Below the pieces are notes generated by a model that worked only from the letters and a program-made list of their open reading frames with translations, was not told the DNA's origin and made no database searches. DNA of 64,000 nucleotides. It comes from Bartonella massiliensis (lineage in GTDB: Bacteria; Pseudomonadota; Alphaproteobacteria; Rhizobiales; Rhizobiaceae). The translations under genes were made by a program, and so were the position numbers. The first letter of the stretch is position 1. The number at the start of each line of letters is the position of its first letter. Where the stretch lies: NCBI RefSeq assembly GCF_902150025.1, contig NZ_CABFVS010000011.1:1-64000 (forward strand). The letters are read 5' to 3'. Positions 20,461 to 29,032 of the stretch are shown here, in pieces.

Positions 20461-20682
20461 AACTACAGCTCATTCTTCGTTGAAAGGTATCAGGAAAATT
20501 TTATATGTCTTTCACGATGATTTAAGACATGGAATGTCTTTCAGTGTTTTTTTTAAATCTCAACTAAAAATATCCTGTATAAGTATAGCTTTTCAGTTTT
20601 TCCTTGTAGTAAAAATTGTATACAATCAAAATAATGTAAATAATCAATAAGATGAAATTTGTTATCGCAAATATGAGATCAT

Positions 20683-23600
20683 ATGACCTATAAACCGCGT
20701 GTCTTTTCTATTTCTTCTGGAACGGCTTTTTTACCTCACTTTGTTGATGCACTGCTCTCTGGTACTCTTATTGATAATTTTGCGCCCAATGGAGATATTC
20801 AAACTGCTCTTGCTGATAGCCTTATTTATGTTCCGACACGTCGTGCGGCTCGCGCTTTGCGTTTAGCTTTTGTTGAAAGAAGCGATACACAGGCAACCTT
20901 TTTGCCAACCATTCGTGCTCTAGGAGATGTTGACGAAGACAGTTTTCTTTTTGTTGAAAATCATACCAGCGTTCTCAATCCGCCTATTGGAGAAAGTGAA
21001 CGTCTGCTGCTTTTAGCGCGCCTTATTCGTCCATGGCGTGAAAAATTGCCTGTGCATCTGCGTGCCATGTTTGGGACAGAAGATGTGCTTATTCCGGCTC
21101 ATAGTGCCGATGCCATTTGGCTTGCTCAAGATTTAGCACATTTGATGGATGAAATTGAAACAGAAGCAGCAGACTGGTCAAAACTTAAAGATATTGCGCC
21201 TGATATGGTTGCTGAATGGTGGCAAATAACGCTCGATTTTCTAACGATTGTTACACAAAATTGGCCACAAATCTTAACAGAAAGACAACGAAGTAATCCC
21301 GCTGAATGGCGTAATAAAGCACTCACAATGCACGCAGAGACATTACAACGCGCACAATCTGATAAACCGATCATTGCGGCTGGTGTATCGGGTTCTATTC
21401 CTGCCGTTTCTCATCTTTTAAAGGTTATAGCTTCTCTGCCAAAAGGAGCTGTTGTTCTTCCTGGTCTTGATCTTCATATGGATGAAGAACAATGGAATGC
21501 ACTCAGCACAATTAATAAAGAAAAAACAGCTTGTGATTTTTTTGATCATGCAAAAAATGTTTTTAGCCACCCTCAATATCATTTAAAAAAACTTCTCACT
21601 CTCATGGAGTGTCAACGTAACCATGTTTGCGAAATTGGCCAACAAAGTACAATAAAGAAAAAGCGAATGGCTCTTTTATCGGAAGCACTCCGCCCCGCTT
21701 CTACAACCGATAAATGGGTACAAATTATTCGTGATGATTATGAGGAGATTTGCGCAGATTGGTCGTTTATTGAAGCTATCAATGAACGTGAAGAAGCTCT
21801 CGCTATAGCGGTTACCTTACGCAAAGCTATTGAAGACCCCCCAAAAACTGCTGCTCTTATTACAAATGATCGTAATTTGGCACGCCGTGTTGCTGCGGAA
21901 TTACAGCGATTTGGTATTGAAGCAAATGATTCAGGGGGGATACCCCTTGCACAAACATTGCCTGTAACGCTCTTACGGCTTATTTTAGAAAATATATTGC
22001 AACCTGATGATCCCATTGCTTTTCTTTCCCTTCTTAAACATCCACTAACAACACTCCAACAGAACCGTCATCGCTTACGCGAAATGGCAGAAAATTTTGA
22101 ACTTTTTGTACTTCGAGGGAATACAGGACGCATTAATCTTTGTGAATGTGATCAATTTCTTGAAAAATGGATTGAAACATATTGCTGTAATTGTTCAGAA
22201 ATTAATGTCCTTGATCAGCAGAAGTTTGAAGAAGCACGTTTCCTTTGTCATCTTTTAAAGAAAGCTGTTGAACCTTTAGCCTCTCTTTTGAAACAAGAGA
22301 AAGAATGCACCATCAATGAAGCTGCGATAGCAATGGTTGAGGTTTTTGAAAATTTTGGTCGCAATGAGGATAATTCTCTTGCTCATCTTTATCAACATGA
22401 GGCAGGACAAGCCCTATCAAATTTTTTGCGTGAATTGGTTAGCGATCAATCAGGATTAACATTTCATCTTAGCGAATGGCCCGCTATGTTTTCTGCATTG
22501 ATTGCAACGCGTTCCGTTACACCTTCACCTGGAGGACATCCACGTTTATTCATTTGGGGTACTTTGGAATCACGTTTGCAAACGGTTGATACAGTGGTTA
22601 TTGGTGGTCTTAATGAAGGATCATGGCCGATATCAACCAAAAATGATGCTTTTTTATCACGACCGATGAAAATGATGTTAACGCTGGAACCACCAGAGCA
22701 ACGTATTGGTCTTTCTGCGCATGATTTTCAATGGGCTATGGGAATGGATAAAGTGGTGATGACTCGCGCATTACGGGTTAATCATACCCCTTCTATTCCT
22801 TCACGTTGGTTACAACGCATAGAAACCGTTGTAGGAAAACAGGCTTGGAAACAAATCCGTGCAAGAGGTGAAATACTGCGTCACTGGACCAAGATGCTGG
22901 ATCATACCAGCGTGACTTCTAATGTTGAGCGTCCTTGCCCTATCCCCCCCCTTGAGATGCGACCGCGTCATTTTTCAGTCACTGAAATAGAAACATTGCG
23001 GTATGATCCTTATGCTATTTATGCCAAAAAAATCTTACGGCTCACTCCTCTTAAAGCATTGGTTCATGACCCTGGCGCTAGTGAGCGTGGAATACTTTAT
23101 CACGCTATTCTTGCTGCTTTTTGTACACAAATAGAAAATCCAAAGGCTGCGAATGCATTAGATGTCCTGCTTGCTATTGGACGTAAAGAATTTAATAAAT
23201 TCAATTTTCCACCTGATATTGAAACAGTTTGGTGGAACAGTTTTGAAAATCTTGCTCCACGTCTTATTCAATGGGAACAAAGTTTAGGACCGCGAAAGCG
23301 ATATGCTGAAGTAGTTTCACAAAAAATCCCTATAGGCACAACAGGGGTAACCCTTTCAGGACGGGCTGATCGTCTTGATGTTTTGCCAGACAAAACGGTT
23401 GAAATTCTAGATTTTAAAACCGGAACTCCCCCTTCATCAAAACAGGTTCGTGAATTATTATTTCCGCAATTGGCTTTAGAAACAGCTTTGCTGATAGAAG
23501 GGGCATTTCCAGATTTTCAAGATTTTGTTCCCTCAAATTTATTTTACATTCCCTTAAGCGGAAAAGGTGAAATTAAATCCCAATCTATTCTTTTAACGAA

Positions 23601-23802
23601 AAAAGAAGGAAAAACGTACTTCAGTGCTGTTAATCTTGGTGAAATTGCCTGGAAAAATCTTATTGCACTGATAACGTATTATCAAAATCCACAACAAGGC
23701 TATCTCTCACATGCTGTTCCCATGGAAAAACGATATGAAGGTGACTACGACCATTTAGCACGGTTGTGGGAATGGTCAATTGGTTTTCATAAAGAAGAGT
23801 AA
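20683..23802 (+). CDS. addB: Double-strand break repair protein AddB
   Basis: Nuclease and scaffold subunit of the AddAB helicase-nuclease that resects DNA ends for RecA-dependent repair. Length is 1039 aa, typical of the alphaproteobacterial form. The N terminus has the PTRRAAR word of a degenerate helicase-like fold. The C terminus holds a PD-(D/E)xK nuclease with GRADRLD at 893-899 (D896) and D910-F-K912. addA starts two bases after its stop, so the pair is an operon. ATG 20683 has only a weak ribosome-binding site. Confidence 0.94.
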   Translation: MTYKPRVFSISSGTAFLPHFVDALLSGTLIDNFAPNGDIQTALADSLIYVPTRRAARALRLAFVERSDTQATFLPTIRALGDVDEDSFLFVENHTSVLNPPIGESERLLLLARLIRPWREKLPVHLRAMFGTEDVLIPAHSADAIWLAQDLAHLMDEIETEAADWSKLKDIAPDMVAEWWQITLDFLTIVTQNWPQILTERQRSNPAEWRNKALTMHAETLQRAQSDKPIIAAGVSGSIPAVSHLLKVIASLPKGAVVLPGLDLHMDEEQWNALSTINKEKTACDFFDHAKNVFSHPQYHLKKLLTLMECQRNHVCEIGQQSTIKKKRMALLSEALRPASTTDKWVQIIRDDYEEICADWSFIEAINEREEALAIAVTLRKAIEDPPKTAALITNDRNLARRVAAELQRFGIEANDSGGIPLAQTLPVTLLRLILENILQPDDPIAFLSLLKHPLTTLQQNRHRLREMAENFELFVLRGNTGRINLCECDQFLEKWIETYCCNCSEINVLDQQKFEEARFLCHLLKKAVEPLASLLKQEKECTINEAAIAMVEVFENFGRNEDNSLAHLYQHEAGQALSNFLRELVSDQSGLTFHLSEWPAMFSALIATRSVTPSPGGHPRLFIWGTLESRLQTVDTVVIGGLNEGSWPISTKNDAFLSRPMKMMLTLEPPEQRIGLSAHDFQWAMGMDKVVMTRALRVNHTPSIPSRWLQRIETVVGKQAWKQIRARGEILRHWTKMLDHTSVTSNVERPCPIPPLEMRPRHFSVTEIETLRYDPYAIYAKKILRLTPLKALVHDPGASERGILYHAILAAFCTQIENPKAANALDVLLAIGRKEFNKFNFPPDIETVWWNSFENLAPRLIQWEQSLGPRKRYAEVVSQKIPIGTTGVTLSGRADRLDVLPDKTVEILDFKTGTPPSSKQVRELLFPQLALETALLIEGAFPDFQDFVPSNLFYIPLSGKGEIKSQSILLTKKEGKTYFSAVNLGEIAWKNLIALITYYQNPQQGYLSHAVPMEKRYEGDYDHLARLWEWSIGFHKEE

Positions 23803-23804
23803 TC

Positions 23805-26800
23805 ATGACTTTTTTTTCTATTCCTCAAGCCGCTCTTGATGCACAGGCAACGGCAACACATCCCCAAAAAAACGTGTGGGTTTCTGCAAATGCAGGATCT
23901 GGAAAAACGCATGTTTTAAGTGAACGTGTTATTCGTTTGCTTTTAAACGGTACGCCTCCAGCACGTATTTTATGCCTTACTTATACAAGAGCTGCTGCTG
24001 CTGTTATGCAATCACGAATTTTTCGTACGCTTTCCAGTTGGAATGAACTGGATGATGCACAGCTGCAAGAAACCTTGACACGGTTTGAAAATAAGCCCGT
24101 CAATGCGCAAAAATTAATTTATGCACGACAGCTCTTCGCGCGTGCTCTTGAAACACCTGGTGGCTTAAAAATTCAAACGATTCATGCTTTTTGTGAATCT
24201 CTTTTGCATCAATTTATGTTAGAAGCCAATATTGCAGGGCATTTCGAACTTCCCGATGATATCAGTCGCAAGAAGCTACAACAAGAATCCCGTCGCCAAC
24301 TTTTAGCACGTCGTGATGCACAACCTGCTTTGCAACAGTTACTTCAAGTTATTAGCGAACATACTTTTAACCAACTGCTCTATGAAGCCGTTGAAAAGCA
24401 ACATAAAATTTCTAACTTCTTATCTTCTCTTTTGTCTGAAAATGGAGAAGAAAAATTGCGTGCGCTTTTTAACTTAGCACCCGATGAAACAAACCAATTC
24501 TTGCTGGAACAAATTCAACAAACTGCTCCTCTTCCTCTTTATGCGCTTAAGCATTGTGAAACCAACGGCAGTCAAAGTCTGAAAGAGATGGTGGCAAAAT
24601 TTTCCCAATTAGAAAAAGCGCGTGATGAGACCAATATTCTCGAGATTATTTCTGATATTTATTTTAACACAAAAGGTGAACCGCGTAATTTTTCACATTT
24701 ATTTCGTAAAAAGTCAGATGAAATTTGGCCTTTTATTCAACAAATGCTTGAAGATAAACAAAGCAAGCTTTCTGTTCTTTTAGAAAAATACCAATGCGCA
24801 AAAATTGCCACACTCAATATGGCTGCTTTTCAGCTGTGTGCTGTTTATCTCGAAATCTATACCAATCTAAAAAAAGCCAATGGTTTTTTAGATTTTGATG
24901 ATCTTATTGAGCGCACAGTTCATTTGTTACAGCGCAAAGGTGCAAGCCAATGGGTGCATTATAAACTTGATCAAGGCCTTGATCATATTCTACTTGATGA
25001 AGCACAAGATACCAACCCTGAGCAATGGCAAATTATTCAATTGTTGGCACAAGAATTTTTCTCAGGATATAGCCAACGAACAAATATACGAACTCTTTTT
25101 GCTGTTGGAGATGAAAAGCAATCTATTTATTCTTTTCAAGGTGCTGCTCCAGAAAATTTTGCTGCAAATGGAAGAATTATTCAAAAAAAAGTGCAGCAAA
25201 CAAAACAGCAATTTGAAAAAATACAACTACATTACTCTTTTCGCTCTACAGCAGATGTTCTTAAAAGTGTTGATTTGGTTTTTGAAACACCAGAAAACTA
25301 TAAAGGACTTTCGGCAGAAAATACAAAGACGGTGCATGAAGCTATCCGTGTGCATAGTCCGGGCGAAGTTGTTATATGGGATGCCATTTCCAAAGAAACG
25401 AGCGAATTTCCGCATGATTGGCATTTAAGTGTTGATCATTTAGATACCCCTGAAGTTCGTTTAGCAGAAAAAATTGCTGAAACGATTGCTGGTTGGTTAC
25501 AAAAAGGCGAAATGCTTCCAGCAAAGGGACGCTTAATACGGGCAAGTGATATTATGATCTTAGTCCGTAAGCGTGATAAATTTGTTTCAGCTCTTTTCCG
25601 TGCTCTTAAACACCGTAATATTCCCGTAGCAGGGGCTGATCGTTTACAACTCACCAAACATATTAGTATCCGTGATTTAATGGCGCTTGCGCGTTTTATT
25701 TTGCAGCCACAAGATGACCTTTCTCTTGCTTGCATATTAAAAAGCCCTCTTTTTGCTTTGAGTGAAGAGGAACTCTATCAACTTGCCGCACACCGAACCG
25801 GCTCTCTTTGGCAAAGTTTATGTGAGCATGCATCATCGAAAGCGTCTTTTAAAGATGCTTTTGAAAAGCTGAGCCATTATCATGCTTTAGTGGATCAAAT
25901 ACCGGTTTTCGAGTTTTATAGCCATATTCTAAATAATGATAAGGGAAGACAAAAAATTCTGTCTCGTTTAGGATCTGAAGCCAATGATGTGCTCGATGCT
26001 TTTATGGACTATACGCTCACCATTCAAAAAACAGGCTTACCAGGACTACAAGCTTTTTTAGAAACATTAAGTGCAAGCGAACCAGAAATTAAACGTGAAT
26101 TTGAGCAAAACCATGAAGAAATTCGCATCATGACTGTTCATGCCGCAAAAGGACTAGAGGCTGCTGTTGTGTTTTTAGTTGATCCTGGTAGTGCGATTTG
26201 GCATCCTCAGCATGCACCTCATTTGCTTAAAGTTCCTTTAAACAATGCACAAGGGAACGAACAACACGCTTTTATTTGGTGTCCCAATAAAAAGTTTGAT
26301 ACAAAACTCTCTAAACAAGCAATTTCACATTTAAAAGAGCGTGCAGAAGAAGAATATAGACGCCTTCTTTATGTAGGAATGACACGCGCTGAAGATCGTT
26401 TATTTGTTTGTGGATATAAAAGCCAGAAAAGTTCCTCTGATACATGGCTACAATTGGTAAAAAAAGCCCTTGAACCCCATGCAGTTGCTATAAAAGGTTC
26501 TGCGGAAGATATCGTAGCTTGGCGTTATTGCATTACCCCTTCTTCTACTGCTTCTATAAACCAAGAAATCCCTTTTTCTGAAAGTCAAGACTTAGCACCT
26601 TTGCCTGCTTTTTTCTTTCATAAAGTACCAGCCGAACCAGCTCTCCCAAAACCGTTAAAACCTTCAGTCGCAAGCCTTTCCATTGAAGCTGATACAGAAA
26701 TTTCCTCCAGCTCAAAACAGCTTTTTACGTCACCTGTTTTAGGAGAAACAAACACTAACAGAGCTTTTTTTATCGAATATGGTCATCTCATTCACCGATT

Positions 26801-27281
26801 GTTGCAATATTTACCCGACTGCCCTCCACAAAAACGTCAAGAGTATGCTCGAAACTATCTCAATATAAAGGCTTCTCATTGGGAGGAGAGCCAAAGAGAA
26901 GATGCTCTTCGTCATATTTGGAAAATATTAGATCATGTTTATCTCAAGCCTCTTTTCTCTGAGCATTCACGTTCTGAGGTTCCCTTAATGGGTATTGTAA
27001 AAATTCGTGGAAAAGAACAAGCAATTTCTGGTCAAATTGACCGTCTTTACATCACACAAAACAGCATTATCTTTGCTGATTTTAAAACGGGAATTCCACC
27101 AGAAAATGAAGCTGCTATTGCGCCTCATCATTGGTTGCAAATGGCTCTTTATAGAAAATTGTTGCAAGCTATTCATCCTAATAAAGATGTTCAAGCTCTG
27201 CTTATCTACAGTAAAGAAGCTAAAATTTTTAAACTTCCTCCGGAAAAACTCGAGGCATTTCTTGATGAAATTGCCTTATAA
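23805..27281 (+). CDS. addA: Double-strand break repair helicase-nuclease AddA
   Basis: UvrD/PcrA-like SF1A helicase with a C-terminal nuclease, partner of AddB. Length is 1158 aa. Walker A GSGKT is at 31-35, Walker B DEAQD at 398-402, motif V VHAAKGLE and motif VI YVGMTRAEDR lie in the second half, and the nuclease GQIDRL plus D1092-F-K1094 lie near the end. All catalytic motifs are present. It is translated directly behind addB; trxA follows after a promoter-sized gap. Confidence 0.95.
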   Translation: MTFFSIPQAALDAQATATHPQKNVWVSANAGSGKTHVLSERVIRLLLNGTPPARILCLTYTRAAAAVMQSRIFRTLSSWNELDDAQLQETLTRFENKPVNAQKLIYARQLFARALETPGGLKIQTIHAFCESLLHQFMLEANIAGHFELPDDISRKKLQQESRRQLLARRDAQPALQQLLQVISEHTFNQLLYEAVEKQHKISNFLSSLLSENGEEKLRALFNLAPDETNQFLLEQIQQTAPLPLYALKHCETNGSQSLKEMVAKFSQLEKARDETNILEIISDIYFNTKGEPRNFSHLFRKKSDEIWPFIQQMLEDKQSKLSVLLEKYQCAKIATLNMAAFQLCAVYLEIYTNLKKANGFLDFDDLIERTVHLLQRKGASQWVHYKLDQGLDHILLDEAQDTNPEQWQIIQLLAQEFFSGYSQRTNIRTLFAVGDEKQSIYSFQGAAPENFAANGRIIQKKVQQTKQQFEKIQLHYSFRSTADVLKSVDLVFETPENYKGLSAENTKTVHEAIRVHSPGEVVIWDAISKETSEFPHDWHLSVDHLDTPEVRLAEKIAETIAGWLQKGEMLPAKGRLIRASDIMILVRKRDKFVSALFRALKHRNIPVAGADRLQLTKHISIRDLMALARFILQPQDDLSLACILKSPLFALSEEELYQLAAHRTGSLWQSLCEHASSKASFKDAFEKLSHYHALVDQIPVFEFYSHILNNDKGRQKILSRLGSEANDVLDAFMDYTLTIQKTGLPGLQAFLETLSASEPEIKREFEQNHEEIRIMTVHAAKGLEAAVVFLVDPGSAIWHPQHAPHLLKVPLNNAQGNEQHAFIWCPNKKFDTKLSKQAISHLKERAEEEYRRLLYVGMTRAEDRLFVCGYKSQKSSSDTWLQLVKKALEPHAVAIKGSAEDIVAWRYCITPSSTASINQEIPFSESQDLAPLPAFFFHKVPAEPALPKPLKPSVASLSIEADTEISSSSKQLFTSPVLGETNTNRAFFIEYGHLIHRLLQYLPDCPPQKRQEYARNYLNIKASHWEESQREDALRHIWKILDHVYLKPLFSEHSRSEVPLMGIVKIRGKEQAISGQIDRLYITQNSIIFADFKTGIPPENEAAIAPHHWLQMALYRKLLQAIHPNKDVQALLIYSKEAKIFKLPPEKLEAFLDEIAL

Positions 27282-27390
27282 GTTATTTCTTTTCGTCAAA
27301 GTATCTTTATGCTTTTTTATTTTCATAAAATTGCTCAAATAAACACGTTCCCCAATTTGTGGTGCAAAAAAGCTCTTTAATAGTTTATCT

Positions 27391-27420
27391 TTGCAATAAC
27401 TTGATATGAATTGTTATCAT
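27391..27420 (+). promoter_or_regulatory. Candidate promoter of trxA
   Basis: TTGCAA at 27391-27396 and TATCAT at 27415-27420 are separated by 18 nt, about 37 nt before the trxA start. This is a moderate match to the sigma-70 consensus. Confidence 0.35.
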
Positions 27421-27456
27421 ACCAATCTATAAAAAATAACGATAAAGGATAAATTA

Positions 27457-27780
27457 ATGACGTGTATAAAAGTTGATAAGGATAGTTTCGAAAGTGAAGT
27501 TTTAACCTCTTCCATTCCTGTTGTGGTTGATTTTTGGGCAGAATGGTGTGGTCCTTGCAAAATGATTGCTCCAATTTTGGATGAAATTTCAACGGAAATG
27601 CAAAACCAAGTTAAAATTGCCAAAGTAAATATTGACGAAAATCCGGAACTGGCTACCCAATATGGCGTGCGTTCTATCCCTACATTATTAATGTTTAAAA
27701 ATGGAAATGTTTCATCAAATATGGTTGGTGCTACCTCTAAAGGACGTCTTTCTGAGTGGATAAAAGATGGGCTTAGTTAA
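27457..27780 (+). CDS. trxA: Thioredoxin
   Basis: Small disulfide reductase of 107 aa. The active site WCGPCK is at 30-35 with redox cysteines C31 and C34, and the cis-proline lies in the RSIPTL word. An AAAGGA-type ribosome-binding site lies about 7 nt upstream of ATG 27457. A strong terminator follows, and it probably has its own promoter behind addA. The addB-addA-trxA order is common in the Hyphomicrobiales. Confidence 0.96.
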   Translation: MTCIKVDKDSFESEVLTSSIPVVVDFWAEWCGPCKMIAPILDEISTEMQNQVKIAKVNIDENPELATQYGVRSIPTLLMFKNGNVSSNMVGATSKGRLSEWIKDGLS

Positions 27781-27799
27781 TGCCACATACAGTAACAAT

Positions 27800-27836
27800 A
27801 AAGGAGGGAAGTTTTATCTCTCCTTTTGACTTTTTA
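27800..27836 (+). terminator. Rho-independent terminator of trxA
   Basis: A 10-bp stem with one G-U (27800-27809 with 27817-27826) and a 7-nt loop are followed by T-rich sequence including TTTTT. Confidence 0.78.
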
Positions 27837-28513
27837 AACATTTTTTTCTGCAGTATATTGCAATAGCACTTCAATTAAATCAAAAAGTTAAAGCATTTAT
27901 TTTAATGCTTTTAAGAATCCGCATTGTTATGCATGATTCAATATTCAATGGATCATTTAAAAAAACTATCCTATATAAATAATGTAGACAATCCCTTCTT
28001 TATATGCGTTCCAAAATGTTAGGTGAATGATACTTTCTTCTTGGATAAGGCTATCAAGATAGGGAGCCAACCCATAAAAACAAAGATCAATCTAGAAATA
28101 AGGAGGTTTAGGGAGAGTTCTTGGTAAGCCCAGAAGGAAATTTTAAGCAAAGGTTTTATAAATTTCTTTTCTAAAATTTGCATTTTTTAAGTAGAAAAAA
28201 GCAAAAAATTCATTATAGGTGAGTTAATACTCTTCTGAGAAGGTTAACACTTTGATCTAAAATTCTCTTCTATGTTTCTCTCATATCAAAAGAGTTTTTT
28301 CAAAATCTTCAAAAAAAATATGGAAAACCCATTCTCTAAGAAAAACGTATTCATTCCTACCAATTAACGAATATCCTTTGCAAGTTATGCCCCTTTTATA
28401 AAAGAGTCAGCATTTTGTTTCATCTTTATGGTGTGCATCATTTCAAATTTCATCGGTTTGTTAAGGCATTACCAACTAAAAAATGATAATGCACATGATC
28501 ATGTCGATATTTT
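27837..28513. other. Spacer between convergent trxA and tsaE
   Basis: AT-rich, with no supported gene. A purine-rich AAGGAGG at about 28101 looks like a ribosome-binding site, but only a 17-codon frame starting with TTG follows. It is regarded as chance. Confidence 0.4.
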
Positions 28514-28993
28514 TTATGGATGAATTGCAAAAGAGCGTTGCAAACGTTCAATAGAATGTGGTGCTGATCTCAGCGTCACATGACGTCCCTGTGCTTTATA
28601 TTGTAAGGTGAGTGCAAAAGTAGCAAGCTCCAAAAGATCTGAACTTCTTTCTGGCCATTCAACAAGTAAAATGCTTTCTTCACGTGCTTCATGAAGCCCT
28701 AATTCATCAATTTCTTCTGCCATAGACAGGCGATAAAGATCAGCATGAATAATTTCAAACTGTTGAAGTTGATAGCTTTGCACAAGAGTGAAGGTCGGGC
28801 TTGGAACATCCATAGTGTTATCGTTTGCAAGTGTTTGGATGATTGTCCGTGCAATGGTTGATTTTCCAGTTCCAAGATCTCCTTGCAGCGTTACAAGATC
28901 TCCCCCCTTTAAAGAAAAGGCTAAATTTTGTGCAAAAAGCCTTGTTGCCTCTTCATTTTCAAGAAAAAAATTAAAATCCATTAAGCGTTCCAT
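28514..28993 (-). CDS. tsaE: tRNA threonylcarbamoyladenosine biosynthesis ATPase TsaE
   Basis: ATPase needed with TsaB and TsaD to make t6A37 in ANN-decoding tRNAs. The P-loop GDLGTGKS is at about residues 38-45, with the VPSPTFT and HADLYR words of the family and an LLVEWPE word near 110. Length is 159 aa. Starts at M1 or M5 (MDFNFF) are both possible. It lies 39 nt after the divL stop on the same strand, consistent with an ahcY-divL-tsaE operon. In relatives it is followed by sugar-phosphate kinase and nucleotidyltransferase genes, which are not here. Confidence 0.92.
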   Translation of the reverse strand: MERLMDFNFFLENEEATRLFAQNLAFSLKGGDLVTLQGDLGTGKSTIARTIIQTLANDNTMDVPSPTFTLVQSYQLQQFEIIHADLYRLSMAEEIDELGLHEAREESILLVEWPERSSDLLELATFALTLQYKAQGRHVTLRSAPHSIERLQRSFAIHP

Positions 28994-29032
28994 GAAATGG
29001 GTGAAAAATTTTTGTTATAATGAAGGTCAAAA

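Larger units (their letters stand above)
19539..20682. other. Intergenic region with two integrase-derived repeats in opposite orientations
   Basis: A plus copy at about 19560-19830 and a better preserved minus copy at about 19900-20460 fill most of this gap. The last 200 bases before addB are AT-rich with no clear promoter. Confidence 0.5.
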